Positions 15,910-25,491 of a stretch of DNA of 36,592 bases are shown piece after piece. A program made the translations under genes and the position numbers. Under the pieces are notes generated by a model. It was not told the DNA's origin. It worked only from the letters and a program-made list of their open reading frames with translations, and did no database searches. The stretch spans positions 1 to 36,592 of the forward strand of contig JAQBNL010000074.1 in the NCBI GenBank assembly GCA_028288585.1. The letters run 5' to 3'. The first letter of the stretch is position 1, and every line of letters begins with the position of its first letter. This stretch comes from Chitinophagaceae bacterium (GTDB taxonomy: Bacteria > Bacteroidota > Bacteroidia > Chitinophagales > Chitinophagaceae).

Positions 15910-17082
15910 ATGCCTAACGATAAAGTCTTCATTTTTGACACAACCCTAAGAGACGGCGAACAGGTTCCCGGGTGTAAGTTAAATACAAAAGAGAAAACTG
16001 AACTTGCCCTTGAACTGGAAGACCTGGGAGTTGATATTATTGAAGCAGGATTCCCTGTTTCCAGCCCCGGGGATTTTGAATCTGTAACTGCAATCTCAAA
16101 AATAATTAAAAATGCTACGGTTTGTGCGTTAAGCCGTGTGGTACAAAATGATATTGAAGTAGCGGCTAAAGCTTTAAAATATGCCAGGCGGCCAAGGATA
16201 CATACAGGTATAGGCACCTCAGATTATCATATAAAAAGTAAATTCAATTCTACACAAAGCGAGATACTGGAAAGAGCTATTCAGGGTGTAAAATGGGCAC
16301 GTAACTTTACTGATAATGTAGAATTTTATGCAGAGGATGCCGGCAGAACAGATAATGAATATTTGGCAAGAGTAATTGAAGCCGTTATTAAAGCAGGTGC
16401 AACTACTGTAAATATTCCTGATACAACCGGCTATTGCCTGCCGCACCAGTATGGAGAAAAGATCGCTTACCTGATAAACAATGTTCCTAATATTGATAAG
16501 GCAATTATCTCCTGCCATTGCCATAACGATCTTGGGTTAGCAACTGCAAACTCTATCGAAGGAGTTGTGAACGGTGCAAGGCAAATTGAATGTACTGTTA
16601 ATGGCCTGGGAGAAAGAGCCGGTAACACATCTCTTGAAGAAGTGGTAATGGTAATTAAACAACATAAGCATCTTGGTCTTTACACCGGCATCAACGCAAA
16701 AAAATTAAATCCCATAAGCAGGCTTGTATCAGATATTATGCGCATGCCCGTACAACCAAATAAAGCAATAGTTGGCTCAAATGCATTCTCACATTCTTCC
16801 GGTATTCACCAGGATGGGTTTTTAAAAGATAAACTCACCTACGAAATTATCGATCCTGTTGATGTAGGAGCCGATGAAAGTAAAATAGTACTTACTGCAA
16901 GAAGCGGACGAAGTGCGCTTGCATTTCGCTTTAGAAAATTAGGTTATGAATTTACACGCAATGATATTGATGTATTGTACAAAGAGTTTTTAAAATTAGC
17001 TGATATACATAAAGAAATAAAAGAAGAGAATTTGGTGGAATTAGCAAAAGAATACCAATCAAAAGAAATTAGTGTAGCATAA
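15910..17082 (+). CDS. leuA: 2-isopropylmalate synthase, short form
   Basis: The 390-aa protein starts at ATG 15910. It condenses 2-oxoisovalerate with acetyl-CoA, the first committed step to leucine. The TIM barrel has [10 protein letters not shown] (9-18) with the metal/substrate-binding RDGE, and SCHCHNDLG (201-209) with the metal-binding His203 and His205. [13 protein letters not shown] follows near 236-248. The barrel plus a short helical linker ends at residue 390. The C-terminal regulatory domain of the longer enzymes (E. coli 523 aa), which binds leucine for feedback inhibition, is absent. Citramalate synthase is an alternative for short LeuA-like proteins, but position as first gene before leuCDB favours LeuA. 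leuC starts 9 bases downstream. Confidence 0.93.
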   Translation: MPNDKVFIFDTTLRDGEQVPGCKLNTKEKTELALELEDLGVDIIEAGFPVSSPGDFESVTAISKIIKNATVCALSRVVQNDIEVAAKALKYARRPRIHTGIGTSDYHIKSKFNSTQSEILERAIQGVKWARNFTDNVEFYAEDAGRTDNEYLARVIEAVIKAGATTVNIPDTTGYCLPHQYGEKIAYLINNVPNIDKAIISCHCHNDLGLATANSIEGVVNGARQIECTVNGLGERAGNTSLEEVVMVIKQHKHLGLYTGINAKKLNPISRLVSDIMRMPVQPNKAIVGSNAFSHSSGIHQDGFLKDKLTYEIIDPVDVGADESKIVLTARSGRSALAFRFRKLGYEFTRNDIDVLYKEFLKLADIHKEIKEENLVELAKEYQSKEISVA

Positions 17083-17091
17083 ATAAAAAGT

Positions 17092-18495
17092 ATGGGTAGG
17101 ACACTCTTTGAAAAAATCTGGAACAACCATTTGGTTAAAACAATACCGGGCGGCCCTGATGTTATTTATATCGATAAACATTTTATTCATGAAGTAACAA
17201 GCCCGCAGGCTTTTGCCGGGATTGAAAAAAGAGGATTTAAAATATTTCGTCCAAAACAGGTGGTTGCTACCGCCGATCATAATGTACCAACAATAAACCA
17301 ACATCTGCCTATCAGGGATATGTTATCCAGATTACAGGTAGATCAATTAATAGCAAATTGCAATACACATGGGATAGAGTTGTATGGCTTGGGTCATCCT
17401 TTTCAGGGAATAGTTCATGTGATAGGACCTGAATTAGGCATAACCCAACCGGGAATGACAATCGTTTGCGGAGACAGCCATACATCTACCCATGGTGCAT
17501 TTGGTTCGATAGCTTTTGGTATCGGCACAAGTGAGGTTGAAATGGTTTTTGCATCGCAATGCGTTTTGCAAAGCAGGCCTAAAGTAATGCGGATAAATAT
17601 TAATGGCGAGTTGAATAAAGGAGTAGTTTCAAAAGATATTATCCTCTACATCATTTCAAAAATAACAGCCAGTGGTGCAACAGGATATTTTGTTGAGTAT
17701 GCAGGTTCGGCAATCAGGGCGCAATCAATGGAAGCACGAATGACCATTTGTAACATGAGTATTGAAATGGGCGCCAGGGGCGGAATGATAGCACCTGATG
17801 AAACAACATTCAATTATATAAAAGGAAGAACGTTTGCACCGCAGGGAGAAGAATGGGATAAGAAATTAAATGAATGGAAACAATTGCAAACTGATGATGA
17901 TGCTGTTTTTGATAAGGAAATAAATATTGATGCTGCCGATATAGAACCCATGATTACTTATGGCACTAACCCGGGATTAGGCATTGCAATAAATGGATTG
18001 ATACCCACTGCTGAAAGCATTCCTGATGAAGGCGAAAGAAAAAATATTATAAAAGCGCTTGAGTATATGGGGCTGCAGCAAGGCAAAACTTTATTAGGAA
18101 TGCCTGTTCAAAATATATTCATTGGCAGCTGTACCAATTCAAGAATTGAAGACCTGAGATTGGTTGCCGGTGTTGTAAAAGGTAAAAAGAAAAGTGAGCA
18201 TGTAAAAGTGATGATCGTCCCCGGATCGCAACAGGTAGCTGCGCAGATAAAAGCAGAAGGCCTTGATAAAGTTTTTGAAGAAGCAGGATTTGAAGTGCGG
18301 CAGGCAGGATGCAGTGCCTGCCTGGGAATGAATGAAGATAAAATTCCGGCAGGCGAATATTGCATCTCTACCAGCAACCGCAATTTTGAAGGCAGGCAGG
18401 GTGCCGGCGCAAGAACATTACTGGCAAGCCCGCTAACGGCGGCGGCTTCAGCCATAACAGGAGTAGTAACAGATGTAAGAACTCTTTTAAATTAA
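17092..18495 (+). CDS. leuC: 3-isopropylmalate dehydratase large subunit
   Basis: The 467-aa aconitase-family subunit works with LeuD to isomerise 2-isopropylmalate to 3-isopropylmalate. The three [4Fe-4S] ligands are visible: Cys347 in GSCTNS, and Cys407 and Cys410 in [10 protein letters not shown]. Other conserved pieces are [13 protein letters not shown] (126-138) and [13 protein letters not shown] (225-237). Length equals the usual bacterial LeuC (about 466 aa). The start at ATG 17092 gives the standard N-terminus ([12 protein letters not shown]). leuD begins 3 bases after the stop, so translation is probably coupled. The cluster would be supplied by the general Fe-S assembly machinery. 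Confidence 0.97.
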   Translation: MGRTLFEKIWNNHLVKTIPGGPDVIYIDKHFIHEVTSPQAFAGIEKRGFKIFRPKQVVATADHNVPTINQHLPIRDMLSRLQVDQLIANCNTHGIELYGLGHPFQGIVHVIGPELGITQPGMTIVCGDSHTSTHGAFGSIAFGIGTSEVEMVFASQCVLQSRPKVMRININGELNKGVVSKDIILYIISKITASGATGYFVEYAGSAIRAQSMEARMTICNMSIEMGARGGMIAPDETTFNYIKGRTFAPQGEEWDKKLNEWKQLQTDDDAVFDKEINIDAADIEPMITYGTNPGLGIAINGLIPTAESIPDEGERKNIIKALEYMGLQQGKTLLGMPVQNIFIGSCTNSRIEDLRLVAGVVKGKKKSEHVKVMIVPGSQQVAAQIKAEGLDKVFEEAGFEVRQAGCSACLGMNEDKIPAGEYCISTSNRNFEGRQGAGARTLLASPLTAAASAITGVVTDVRTLLN

Positions 18496-18498
18496 TTA

Positions 18499-19083
18499 AT
18501 GGAACCGATAAAGACCATACACAGCAGGTTTGTTCCGCTACCATTGGAAAATGTTGATACGGATCAAATAATTCCTGCACGTTTTTTAAAAGCTACTACA
18601 CGGGAAGGTTTCGGAAAAAATCTTTTTCGTGACTGGCGTTACCTCGATAATGATGATACCAATCCTAAAAAAGATTTTGTTTTGAACCGTCCTGAATATG
18701 AAGGAAAAATTTTAGTGGCAGGAAAAAATTTTGGTTGCGGCTCTTCACGGGAACATGCTGCATGGGCAATTCTTGATCATGGATTCACAGTGGTTGTATC
18801 CAGTTTCTTTGCTGATATTTTTAAAGGGAATTCTTTAAACAATGGTGTTCTGCCGGTACAGGTAAGTGATGAGTTCTTGCAAAAAATATTTAACCAGGAT
18901 AACCAGTCAACACTTACCGTTGACCTCGAAAATCAAAAAATAATAATTGATAATACAGGAGAAGAAGAAACATTTGACATCAACAACTATAAAAAAAATT
19001 GCCTGCTGAATGGCTATGATGATATTGATTATTTAGTAAGCATTAAAGAAGATATAGAAAAATTTGAAAACCAAACCCTATAA
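18499..19083 (+). CDS. leuD: 3-isopropylmalate dehydratase small subunit
   Basis: The 194-aa swivel-domain subunit completes the LeuCD heterodimer. It shows the typical start region [21 protein letters not shown] (about 11-31) and the substrate-binding loop [17 protein letters not shown] (about 75-91), whose GCGSSREHA motif is diagnostic. Length is close to the family norm (about 200 aa). It starts 3 bases after leuC, and leuB follows after 14 bases. Confidence 0.96.
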   Translation: MEPIKTIHSRFVPLPLENVDTDQIIPARFLKATTREGFGKNLFRDWRYLDNDDTNPKKDFVLNRPEYEGKILVAGKNFGCGSSREHAAWAILDHGFTVVVSSFFADIFKGNSLNNGVLPVQVSDEFLQKIFNQDNQSTLTVDLENQKIIIDNTGEEETFDINNYKKNCLLNGYDDIDYLVSIKEDIEKFENQTL

Positions 19084-19097
19084 AAAGAGATAAGCGT

Positions 19098-20288
19098 ATG
19101 CCTGATAATATAAATAGTACCAATTCTTCAGAGTCATCGAAAGTCTCTCCGCCAACTGGCGGAAGATTTAGAGGGGCTTTTAACATTGCAGTGATACCCG
19201 GAGATGGAATTGGCCCTGAAGTGACACAGCAATCCATAAAGATATTAAACGCTATCGCAGAAAGATTTGACCATGAATTTAATTACACTTATTGTTTAAT
19301 GGGTGCAGATGCTATTGATAAAACAGGAAACCCATTACCTGATGAAACGATAGAAGTTTGTTTAAACAGCGATGCCATTTTATTCGGCGCCATCGGTCAT
19401 CCAAAATATGATAATGACCCTACTGCAAAAGTGAGGCCTGAACAGGGTTTGCTTAAACTAAGAAAAACACTGCAGTTGTTTGCGAACATTCGTCCTGTTA
19501 CTACATACCCATCACTGCAGCACTTGTCCCCTTTAAAAAGTAAGCAGTTGGAGGATGTTGATTTTATTATTTACCGTGAACTAACCGGCGGAATATATTT
19601 TGGCAAGAAAGAAACTAATGAGGACCAAACCGAAGCATCTGACCTGTGCACTTATAATAAAACAGAAATAGAAAGAATTGCTCATTTGGCATTTAAAGCT
19701 GCGCAGTCAAGAAGAAAAAAATTAACCCTGGTTGATAAAGCAAACGTTTTGGAAACCTCGCGGCTTTGGAGAAAAACAATTCAGGAAATTGCACCATCTT
19801 ATGCAGATGTTACTGTTGATTATATGTTTGTTGATAATGCCGCCATGCAGATAATTGTTAATCCAAAACAGTTTGATGTGATGCTTACAGAAAATATGTT
19901 TGGAGATATTTTAAGTGATGAAGCAAGTGTTATCAGTGGCTCACTGGGTTTATTGCCTTCTGCTTCCATCGGTAATTCATCTGCATTATTTGAGCCCATT
20001 CATGGCTCTTATCCGCAGGCAGCCGGTAAAGACATTGCCAATCCATTAGGCTCCATTTTATCCGCAGCCCTGATGCTTGACCATTTTAATTTAAAAGAAG
20101 AGGCAACCCTCTTAAGAAAAGCTGTTGAATGGACCGTAGAGCATGGAATGGTTACAAAAGATCTTGACCCCGTAAATTTTTATTTCATGTCAACAATTGG
20201 CGACCTGATAATTGATTATGTAAATGGAAGAATACCGGGAACTATTAATAAAAAAAATATTGAATTAAGAAAATCCACCATTATTTAG
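19098..20288 (+). CDS. leuB: 3-isopropylmalate dehydrogenase
   Basis: The 396-aa NAD-dependent dehydrogenase oxidatively decarboxylates 3-isopropylmalate to the leucine 2-oxo acid. The family core starts at FNIAVIPGDGIGPEV (about residue 28). It continues with ELTGGIYFG and the Mg-binding region MFGDILSDEASVISGSLGLLPS near 273-294. The first 27 or so residues (SSESSKVSPPTGGRFRGA) are an extension not seen in typical LeuB, and they are encoded across a short GC-rich palindrome at 19148-19163. No nearer ATG precedes the core, so the extension is probably translated. ilvE follows after 2 bases. Confidence 0.95.
   Translation: MPDNINSTNSSESSKVSPPTGGRFRGAFNIAVIPGDGIGPEVTQQSIKILNAIAERFDHEFNYTYCLMGADAIDKTGNPLPDETIEVCLNSDAILFGAIGHPKYDNDPTAKVRPEQGLLKLRKTLQLFANIRPVTTYPSLQHLSPLKSKQLEDVDFIIYRELTGGIYFGKKETNEDQTEASDLCTYNKTEIERIAHLAFKAAQSRRKKLTLVDKANVLETSRLWRKTIQEIAPSYADVTVDYMFVDNAAMQIIVNPKQFDVMLTENMFGDILSDEASVISGSLGLLPSASIGNSSALFEPIHGSYPQAAGKDIANPLGSILSAALMLDHFNLKEEATLLRKAVEWTVEHGMVTKDLDPVNFYFMSTIGDLIIDYVNGRIPGTINKKNIELRKSTII
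19148..19163. repeat. Palindrome in leuB 5' end
   Basis: TCCGCC and GGCGGA pair around AACT, forming a GC-rich hairpin in AT-rich surroundings. It encodes SPPTGG of the non-conserved LeuB N-terminal extension. It resembles the palindromes in ilvC and ilvA and may be a small mobile or repeat-derived insertion. Confidence 0.55.
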
Positions 20289-20290
20289 TT

Positions 20291-21187
20291 ATGTATTATA
20301 ATGAAGACACGATAATTTATTTAAACGGCGAATTTGTAAAATCGGCTGAAGCAAAAATTGATTTGTACAGTCAAAGCTTGCACTATGGTTATTCAGTTTT
20401 TGAAGGTATCCGGTCATACAAAACAATCAAAGGAGAAACAGCAATTTTTAAAGCAGGGGAACATTATAGCCGGTTGAAGAATTCTGCAGATGCTATGAAC
20501 ATTCCATTCACTTATTCTTCAGAAGAGCTGATAACTGCAACATACGAACTGCTCTCCAGGAATAATATGCAGGACGCATACATTCGCCCGTTGGTGTATG
20601 CCCCGGCAAATATGAGTTTTACAAAAAATACAGAATCATTCCTTGTAATTGCAGTGTGGAAAATGGAACCATTTCTTGGAGAGAAGTTATTGAAAGTAAT
20701 GACATCTTCTTTTCAAAGGCCCAATCCCAAAGGATTTAAAATAGAAGCAAAAGCTTCCGGTCATTATGTTAATTCAATTCTTGCCAGCCAGGAAGCAAAA
20801 GCCCGTGGCTATGATGAAGCATTGCTGTTAGATATAAACGATTTTGTTGCCGAAGGCCCGGGAGCAAATGTATTTTTTGAAAAGAATGGAAAATTATTTA
20901 CCCCGCCAACTAAAAATATTCTTGCCGGCATTACAAGAGCAACTGTAATTGAAATATGCAAAGAACTTGATATTACAGTAGAAGAAAAATATTTTACCGG
21001 CGATGAATTAAAAGAAGCAGATGCTGCATTCTTTTGCGGCACCGCTGCTGAAGTTATTGGATGGGAATCTTTAGACAATGTAAAATTTCCCAAAGCCTGG
21101 AACGAAACTGTTAGCAGCATAATACAGGAAGCATATCAATGTAAAGTATTACATAAAGAATTTAAAAGATCATTTGTAAGAGCATGA
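20291..21187 (+). CDS. ilvE: Branched-chain amino acid aminotransferase
   Basis: The 298-aa fold-type IV PLP enzyme makes the final transamination giving leucine, isoleucine and valine from their 2-oxo acids with glutamate. The PLP-binding Lys is Lys154 in [12 protein letters not shown]. Downstream [13 protein letters not shown] (about 183-195) and FFCGTAAEV (about 252-260) are standard family motifs; the latter corresponds to the E. coli SGTAAE segment. FEGIRSYKT near 37-45 is also typical. Length is normal (E. coli 309 aa). The last 4 bases overlap ilvD (ATGA), indicating translational coupling. Confidence 0.96.
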   Translation: MYYNEDTIIYLNGEFVKSAEAKIDLYSQSLHYGYSVFEGIRSYKTIKGETAIFKAGEHYSRLKNSADAMNIPFTYSSEELITATYELLSRNNMQDAYIRPLVYAPANMSFTKNTESFLVIAVWKMEPFLGEKLLKVMTSSFQRPNPKGFKIEAKASGHYVNSILASQEAKARGYDEALLLDINDFVAEGPGANVFFEKNGKLFTPPTKNILAGITRATVIEICKELDITVEEKYFTGDELKEADAAFFCGTAAEVIGWESLDNVKFPKAWNETVSSIIQEAYQCKVLHKEFKRSFVRA

Positions 21188-22902
21188 AAGAATTAAATAA
21201 ATACAGCAAAACAATTACGCAGGATGTAACGCAACCTGCAGCACAGGCAATGCTGTACGGTATTGGCTTAACAGATGAAGATCTAAAAAAAGCACAGGTA
21301 GGAATTGTTAGCATGGGCTATGAAGGAAACACCTGCAACATGCATTTAAATGAACTGGCAAAATTGATAAAGCAGGGCGTTTGGGATAATGACCTGGTAG
21401 GTTTAATCTTTAATACAATTGGCGTTAGCGATGGCATAAGCAATGGTACAGATGGTATGCGCTATTCATTGGTAAGCCGTGATATAATTGCAGACTCTAT
21501 TGAAGCAGTTTGCGGCGCTCAATATTATGATGCATTAATTGCTGTTCCCGGCTGCGATAAAAATATGCCTGGCTCTCTTATCGCAATGGGCAGGCTGAAC
21601 CGGCCTTCAATAATGGTGTATGGCGGTACAATTGCGCCCGGCCATTATAAAGGCGAAGATCTGAATATTGTTTCTGCATTTGAGGCACTGGGTAAAAAAA
21701 TAAAAGGAGAAATTTCTCCTGAAGATTTTAAAGAAGTTATCAAGCATTCCTGTCCCGGTGCAGGAGCTTGCGGGGGCATGTACACAGCTAATACAATGTC
21801 CAGCGCTATTGAGGCATTGGGTATGAGCCTACCTTATTCATCTTCAAATCCTGCATTAAGCGATGCCAAAAAAAATGAATGCCATGCTGCAGGAAAAGCC
21901 ATTCGCCTGTTAATAGAAAAAGATATTAAGCCTTCGGATATTATGACAAGAAAAGCATTTGAAAATGCTGTGACGGTGATAATGGCTTTAGGCGGCAGCA
22001 CCAATGCCGTTCTTCATTTGATTGCAATGGCAAAAAGCGTTGATGTTGTTTTTACCCAGGATGATTTTCAAACCATAAGCGATAAAGTCCCGGTTTTAGC
22101 AGATTTAAAACCAAGCGGAAAATATTTAATGGAAGACCTGCATAATATTGGTGGCGTTCCTGCTGTAATGAAATATTTATTAAAGCAGGGCTTACTGGAT
22201 GGAGATTGCCTCACAGTTACCGGAAAAACTATTGCTGAAAATTTAAAAGATGTTCCTGAATTAAATTTTGAAACGCAGAAAATTATTTTACCGGTTGAAA
22301 CACCCATTAAACAAACAGGGCATCTTCAGATTTTATATGGCAATCTTGCAGAAGGCGGAAGTGTTGCAAAGATCTCAGGGAAAGAAGGAGAAAAATTTAC
22401 AGGACTTGCACGGGTTTTTGATGGCGAGTTTGAATTGATCGAAGGAATTAATTCCGGTAAAATAAAACATGGAGATGTTGTAGTTATAAGATATGTGGGG
22501 CCAAAAGGCGGGCCTGGCATGCCTGAAATGTTGAAACCAACTTCTGCAATCATCGGCGCAGGCCTGGGAAAATCAGTTGCTTTGATAACAGATGGAAGGT
22601 TTAGCGGTGGTACGCATGGTTTTGTTGTTGGCCATATCACACCGGAAGCTTTTGATGGAGGATTGATAGCATTCGTCAAAGATAATGACATCATTGAACT
22701 GGATACAGTAAATCATAAAATGACTTTGCAATTAGAGGAGGATGAAATCCTGGAAAGAAAAAAAGGTTGGAAACAACCTGAATTAAAAGCAACAAAAGGA
22801 GTGCTGTTTAAATATGCAAATTGTGTAACAAATGCAGCAGAAGGCTGCGTAACTGATGAAGCCATAAAAACAACAGATGCAAAATTTAAACGGGTATTCT
22901 GA
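21184..22902 (+). CDS. ilvD: Dihydroxy-acid dehydratase
   Basis: The 572-aa Fe-S enzyme converts 2,3-dihydroxy-3-methylbutanoate or -pentanoate to the 2-oxo acid, the third common step to valine and isoleucine. Candidate cluster ligands are Cys51 (EGNTCNMHL), Cys124 (PGCDKNMPG) and Cys196 ([14 protein letters not shown]). The C-terminal half has [12 protein letters not shown] and [16 protein letters not shown], both diagnostic for IlvD. All three cysteines are present, as in [2Fe-2S]-type members. Length is within the family range (about 560-616 aa). It overlaps ilvE by 4 bases, and ilvB follows after 43 bases. Confidence 0.97.
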   Translation: MKELNKYSKTITQDVTQPAAQAMLYGIGLTDEDLKKAQVGIVSMGYEGNTCNMHLNELAKLIKQGVWDNDLVGLIFNTIGVSDGISNGTDGMRYSLVSRDIIADSIEAVCGAQYYDALIAVPGCDKNMPGSLIAMGRLNRPSIMVYGGTIAPGHYKGEDLNIVSAFEALGKKIKGEISPEDFKEVIKHSCPGAGACGGMYTANTMSSAIEALGMSLPYSSSNPALSDAKKNECHAAGKAIRLLIEKDIKPSDIMTRKAFENAVTVIMALGGSTNAVLHLIAMAKSVDVVFTQDDFQTISDKVPVLADLKPSGKYLMEDLHNIGGVPAVMKYLLKQGLLDGDCLTVTGKTIAENLKDVPELNFETQKIILPVETPIKQTGHLQILYGNLAEGGSVAKISGKEGEKFTGLARVFDGEFELIEGINSGKIKHGDVVVIRYVGPKGGPGMPEMLKPTSAIIGAGLGKSVALITDGRFSGGTHGFVVGHITPEAFDGGLIAFVKDNDIIELDTVNHKMTLQLEEDEILERKKGWKQPELKATKGVLFKYANCVTNAAEGCVTDEAIKTTDAKFKRVF

Positions 22903-22945
22903 TGAATAAGAATAAAAAATATTTCTATCATTTAAAATAGAGAAC

Positions 22946-24697
22946 ATGCCACAATTTACGGATACACTTCCCCAGGAAAAAACATCTGCTCCTATAGCTA
23001 AGGAGATAGTTGAATTAAGCGGATCGCAGGCAGTGATGCAGGCTTTCCTTGCGGAAGATGTCGAAACAATTTTTGGCTACCCCGGCGGAGCTATCATGCC
23101 CATCTATGATGCATTGTACGATTTCACTGATAAGATGGAACATATTTTAGTCAGGCATGAGCAGGGCGCAATCCATGCTGCACAAGGCTATGCAAGAACT
23201 TCTGGTAAAACAGGTGTTGTGTTTGCAACCAGTGGGCCCGGTGCAACAAATCTTGTTACAGGTCTTGCTGATGCAATTATTGACAGCACACCTGTTGTTT
23301 GTATCACGGGGCAGGTATTTGCTCATTTATTGGGCACAGATGCTTTCCAGGAAGTGGATATAATTAATATAACAACACCTGTTACCAAATGGAATTACCA
23401 GGTAACCGATGCTTCGGAAATTCCGGGGGTACTGGCAAAAGCATTTTTTATTGCCGCAAGCGGAAGGCCCGGGCCGGTATTGATAGACATCACCAAAAAT
23501 GCGCAGATACAAAAATTTAATTTTGAAGGATATAAAAAATGTGATTTCATCCGCAGCTATCGTCCAAAGCCTCTTATCCGCAAATCAAATATTGAACAGG
23601 CAGCAGCGCTTATTAATGCTGCTGAAAAACCATTTGTTTTATTTGGACAGGGAGTAATTCTTGGTAAGGCTGAAACGGAATTTAAAAAATTTATTGAGAA
23701 AGGCGGGCTTCCTGCCGCATGGACGATTCTTGGATTAAGCGCTTTACCAACTGATCATCCTTTAAATGTTGGTATGCTGGGCATGCATGGAAATTACGGG
23801 CCGAATGTTCTTACAAATGAATGTGATGTTTTAATCGCAGTAGGAATGCGCTTTGATGACAGGGTTACAGGCAGGCTTGATAAATATGCAAAGCAGGCTA
23901 AAATAATTCACCTTGATATTGATCCTGCAGAAATAGATAAAAACGTGAAGGCAACAATTGGCGTGTGGGGCGATTGTAAAGAAACCCTTCCCTTGCTCAC
24001 AGAGTTACTGCAGCAAAAAAAATATCCTCAATGGCTCGATCGTTTTACACAACATAAAACCCAGGAGGAAGAGACTTGTATATTTCCTGAATTCAATCCC
24101 GCAACAGAAGAAATATCTATGGGAGAAGTAATAAATACTTTAAATGACTTAACCAAAGGCGATGCTGTAATCGTTACTGATGTTGGCCAGCACCAGATGG
24201 TAGCCTGCCGGTATGCAAAATTTACACAGTCAAAAAGTAATATCACTTCAGGCGGAGCCGGTACTATGGGCTTTGCGTTGCCGGCTGCAATTGGTGCAAA
24301 GTATGGCGCTCCGCAAAGAACCGTAATTGCAATTATTGGTGATGGTGGTTTTCAAATGACGATTCAGGAATTGGGTACCATTATGCAAACCAAACTCGAT
24401 GTAAAAATTCTTATACTTAACAACCGGTTTCTTGGAATGGTAAGGCAATGGCAGGAACTGTTTCATGAAAAGCGCTATTCGTTTGTAGATATTACCAGCC
24501 CTGATTTTGTACAGGTTGCAAAGGGATATTATATCGATGGCAAAAGTGTTTCGGAAAGAGAAAAACTAAAAGATGCTTTACAGGAAATGCTGGATCATAA
24601 AGGGCCTTACCTTCTTGAAGTAATGGTAGGAAAAGAAAATAATGTATTCCCGATGGTAGCACAGGGAACCAGCGTTGCAGAGATCAGGTTAAAATAA
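22946..24697 (+). CDS. ilvB: Acetolactate synthase, large catalytic subunit
   Basis: The 583-aa ThDP enzyme makes acetolactate from two pyruvates (valine, leucine) or acetohydroxybutyrate from pyruvate and 2-oxobutyrate (isoleucine). The catalytic Glu72 lies in HEQGAIHAAQGYAR, followed by TSGPGATNLVTGLADA. The ThDP/Mg motif begins at IGDGGFQMT near 463-471 and ends at NNRFLGMVRQWQ. FAD-domain sequence GMLGMHGNYGPN and the DRVTGR loop are present as in true AHAS rather than catabolic acetolactate synthase. ilvN, the regulatory subunit, starts 21 bases after the stop. A non-conserved N-terminus of about 20 residues precedes the core. Confidence 0.96.
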   Translation: MPQFTDTLPQEKTSAPIAKEIVELSGSQAVMQAFLAEDVETIFGYPGGAIMPIYDALYDFTDKMEHILVRHEQGAIHAAQGYARTSGKTGVVFATSGPGATNLVTGLADAIIDSTPVVCITGQVFAHLLGTDAFQEVDIINITTPVTKWNYQVTDASEIPGVLAKAFFIAASGRPGPVLIDITKNAQIQKFNFEGYKKCDFIRSYRPKPLIRKSNIEQAAALINAAEKPFVLFGQGVILGKAETEFKKFIEKGGLPAAWTILGLSALPTDHPLNVGMLGMHGNYGPNVLTNECDVLIAVGMRFDDRVTGRLDKYAKQAKIIHLDIDPAEIDKNVKATIGVWGDCKETLPLLTELLQQKKYPQWLDRFTQHKTQEEETCIFPEFNPATEEISMGEVINTLNDLTKGDAVIVTDVGQHQMVACRYAKFTQSKSNITSGGAGTMGFALPAAIGAKYGAPQRTVIAIIGDGGFQMTIQELGTIMQTKLDVKILILNNRFLGMVRQWQELFHEKRYSFVDITSPDFVQVAKGYYIDGKSVSEREKLKDALQEMLDHKGPYLLEVMVGKENNVFPMVAQGTSVAEIRLK

Positions 24698-24718
24698 TTA
24701 TATAAATAATTTTTTAAA

Positions 24719-25360
24719 ATGAAAGATGAAAATAAAATAAATGCATTGGTAAATTCAGCAATTGCTCCTTCAGGCAGGCAGGAATATACCATAACCGTTT
24801 ACACAGAAAACCAAATAGGTTTATTGAATCGTATTGCTATTATTTTTTCAAGAAGAAAAATAAATATTGACAGTTTCAATTCATCTCCGTCTGAATTGGA
24901 AGGTATTCACAGGTTTACCATTGTTATAAATGAAATGGAAGAAGTAGTTCGTAAACTGGTACGGCAGATCGAAAAACAGGTTGAGGTATTAAAGGCATAT
25001 TTTAATACCGGTGATGAACTTGTTTGGCAGGAGCTCGCCTTATATAAAGTGCCTACTGATGCCATTACTGAAAAGGTAAAAGTTGAAAGACTGCTGCGTG
25101 AATATGGTGCAAGGGTAGTGGCAATAAGAAAAGATTTTACAGTATTTGAAACCACAGGTCACAGGGAAGAAACAGATGCTTTGGTGAAAGTTTTGGAACC
25201 TTATGGATTGATAGAATTTGTACGCAGCGCAAGAATTGCGATCATAAAAACAAGTGCAGGGTTTCATGAAAAATTAAAAGAGTTTGAAGCAATGGCGCCG
25301 GGCACCGAAGTAATTGAAAACACTTACCTGGATAAAAATGAAGAAGTGTTTAGTATGTGA
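24719..25360 (+). CDS. ilvN: Acetolactate synthase, small regulatory subunit
   Basis: The product is 213 aa. The N-terminal ACT domain spans roughly residues 20-95, beginning EYTITVYTENQIGLLNRIAIIF, with RRKINIDSFN and IHRFTIVI. The C-terminal half, starting near KVKVERLLREYGARVV, matches the ALS_ss_C dimerisation domain. The subunit binds valine or other branched-chain amino acids and activates IlvB while conferring feedback inhibition. It is longer than E. coli IlvH (163 aa), with an N-terminal extension of about 20 residues and a C-terminal tail. A repeat-bearing gap of 131 bases separates it from ilvC. Confidence 0.93.
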   Translation: MKDENKINALVNSAIAPSGRQEYTITVYTENQIGLLNRIAIIFSRRKINIDSFNSSPSELEGIHRFTIVINEMEEVVRKLVRQIEKQVEVLKAYFNTGDELVWQELALYKVPTDAITEKVKVERLLREYGARVVAIRKDFTVFETTGHREETDALVKVLEPYGLIEFVRSARIAIIKTSAGFHEKLKEFEAMAPGTEVIENTYLDKNEEVFSM

Positions 25361-25491
25361 AGTAAAAGATAAAAAGGATAAATTTCTCTTTTATCTCTAA
25401 CTAAAAAATAAAATAGTAAATAATTTAATAACCGGCTGAGGGAATTTAAAACCTTTTTCTCTTTATCTCTCAGCAAAAAAACAATAAAACC
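25361..25491. repeat. ilvN-ilvC spacer with inverted and direct repeats
   Basis: An 8-bp inverted repeat (AGATAAAA at 25367-25374, TTTTATCT at 25389-25396) is followed by a 6-bp one (GCTGAG at 25435-25440, CTCAGC at 25469-25474). The segments 25383-25413 and 25456-25489 are imperfect direct copies sharing TTTCTCTTT(T)ATCTCT and an A-rich tail. This is the longest gap before the thr genes and could be a processing site or an internal regulatory point. No TAnnTTTG promoter box was seen. Confidence 0.5.

Noticed and set aside
22326-22694. Minus-strand frame of about 122 codons inside ilvD
   Set aside because: It is antisense to conserved IlvD motifs, Pro/Ser-rich in a pattern typical of shadow frames, with no recognisable domain.
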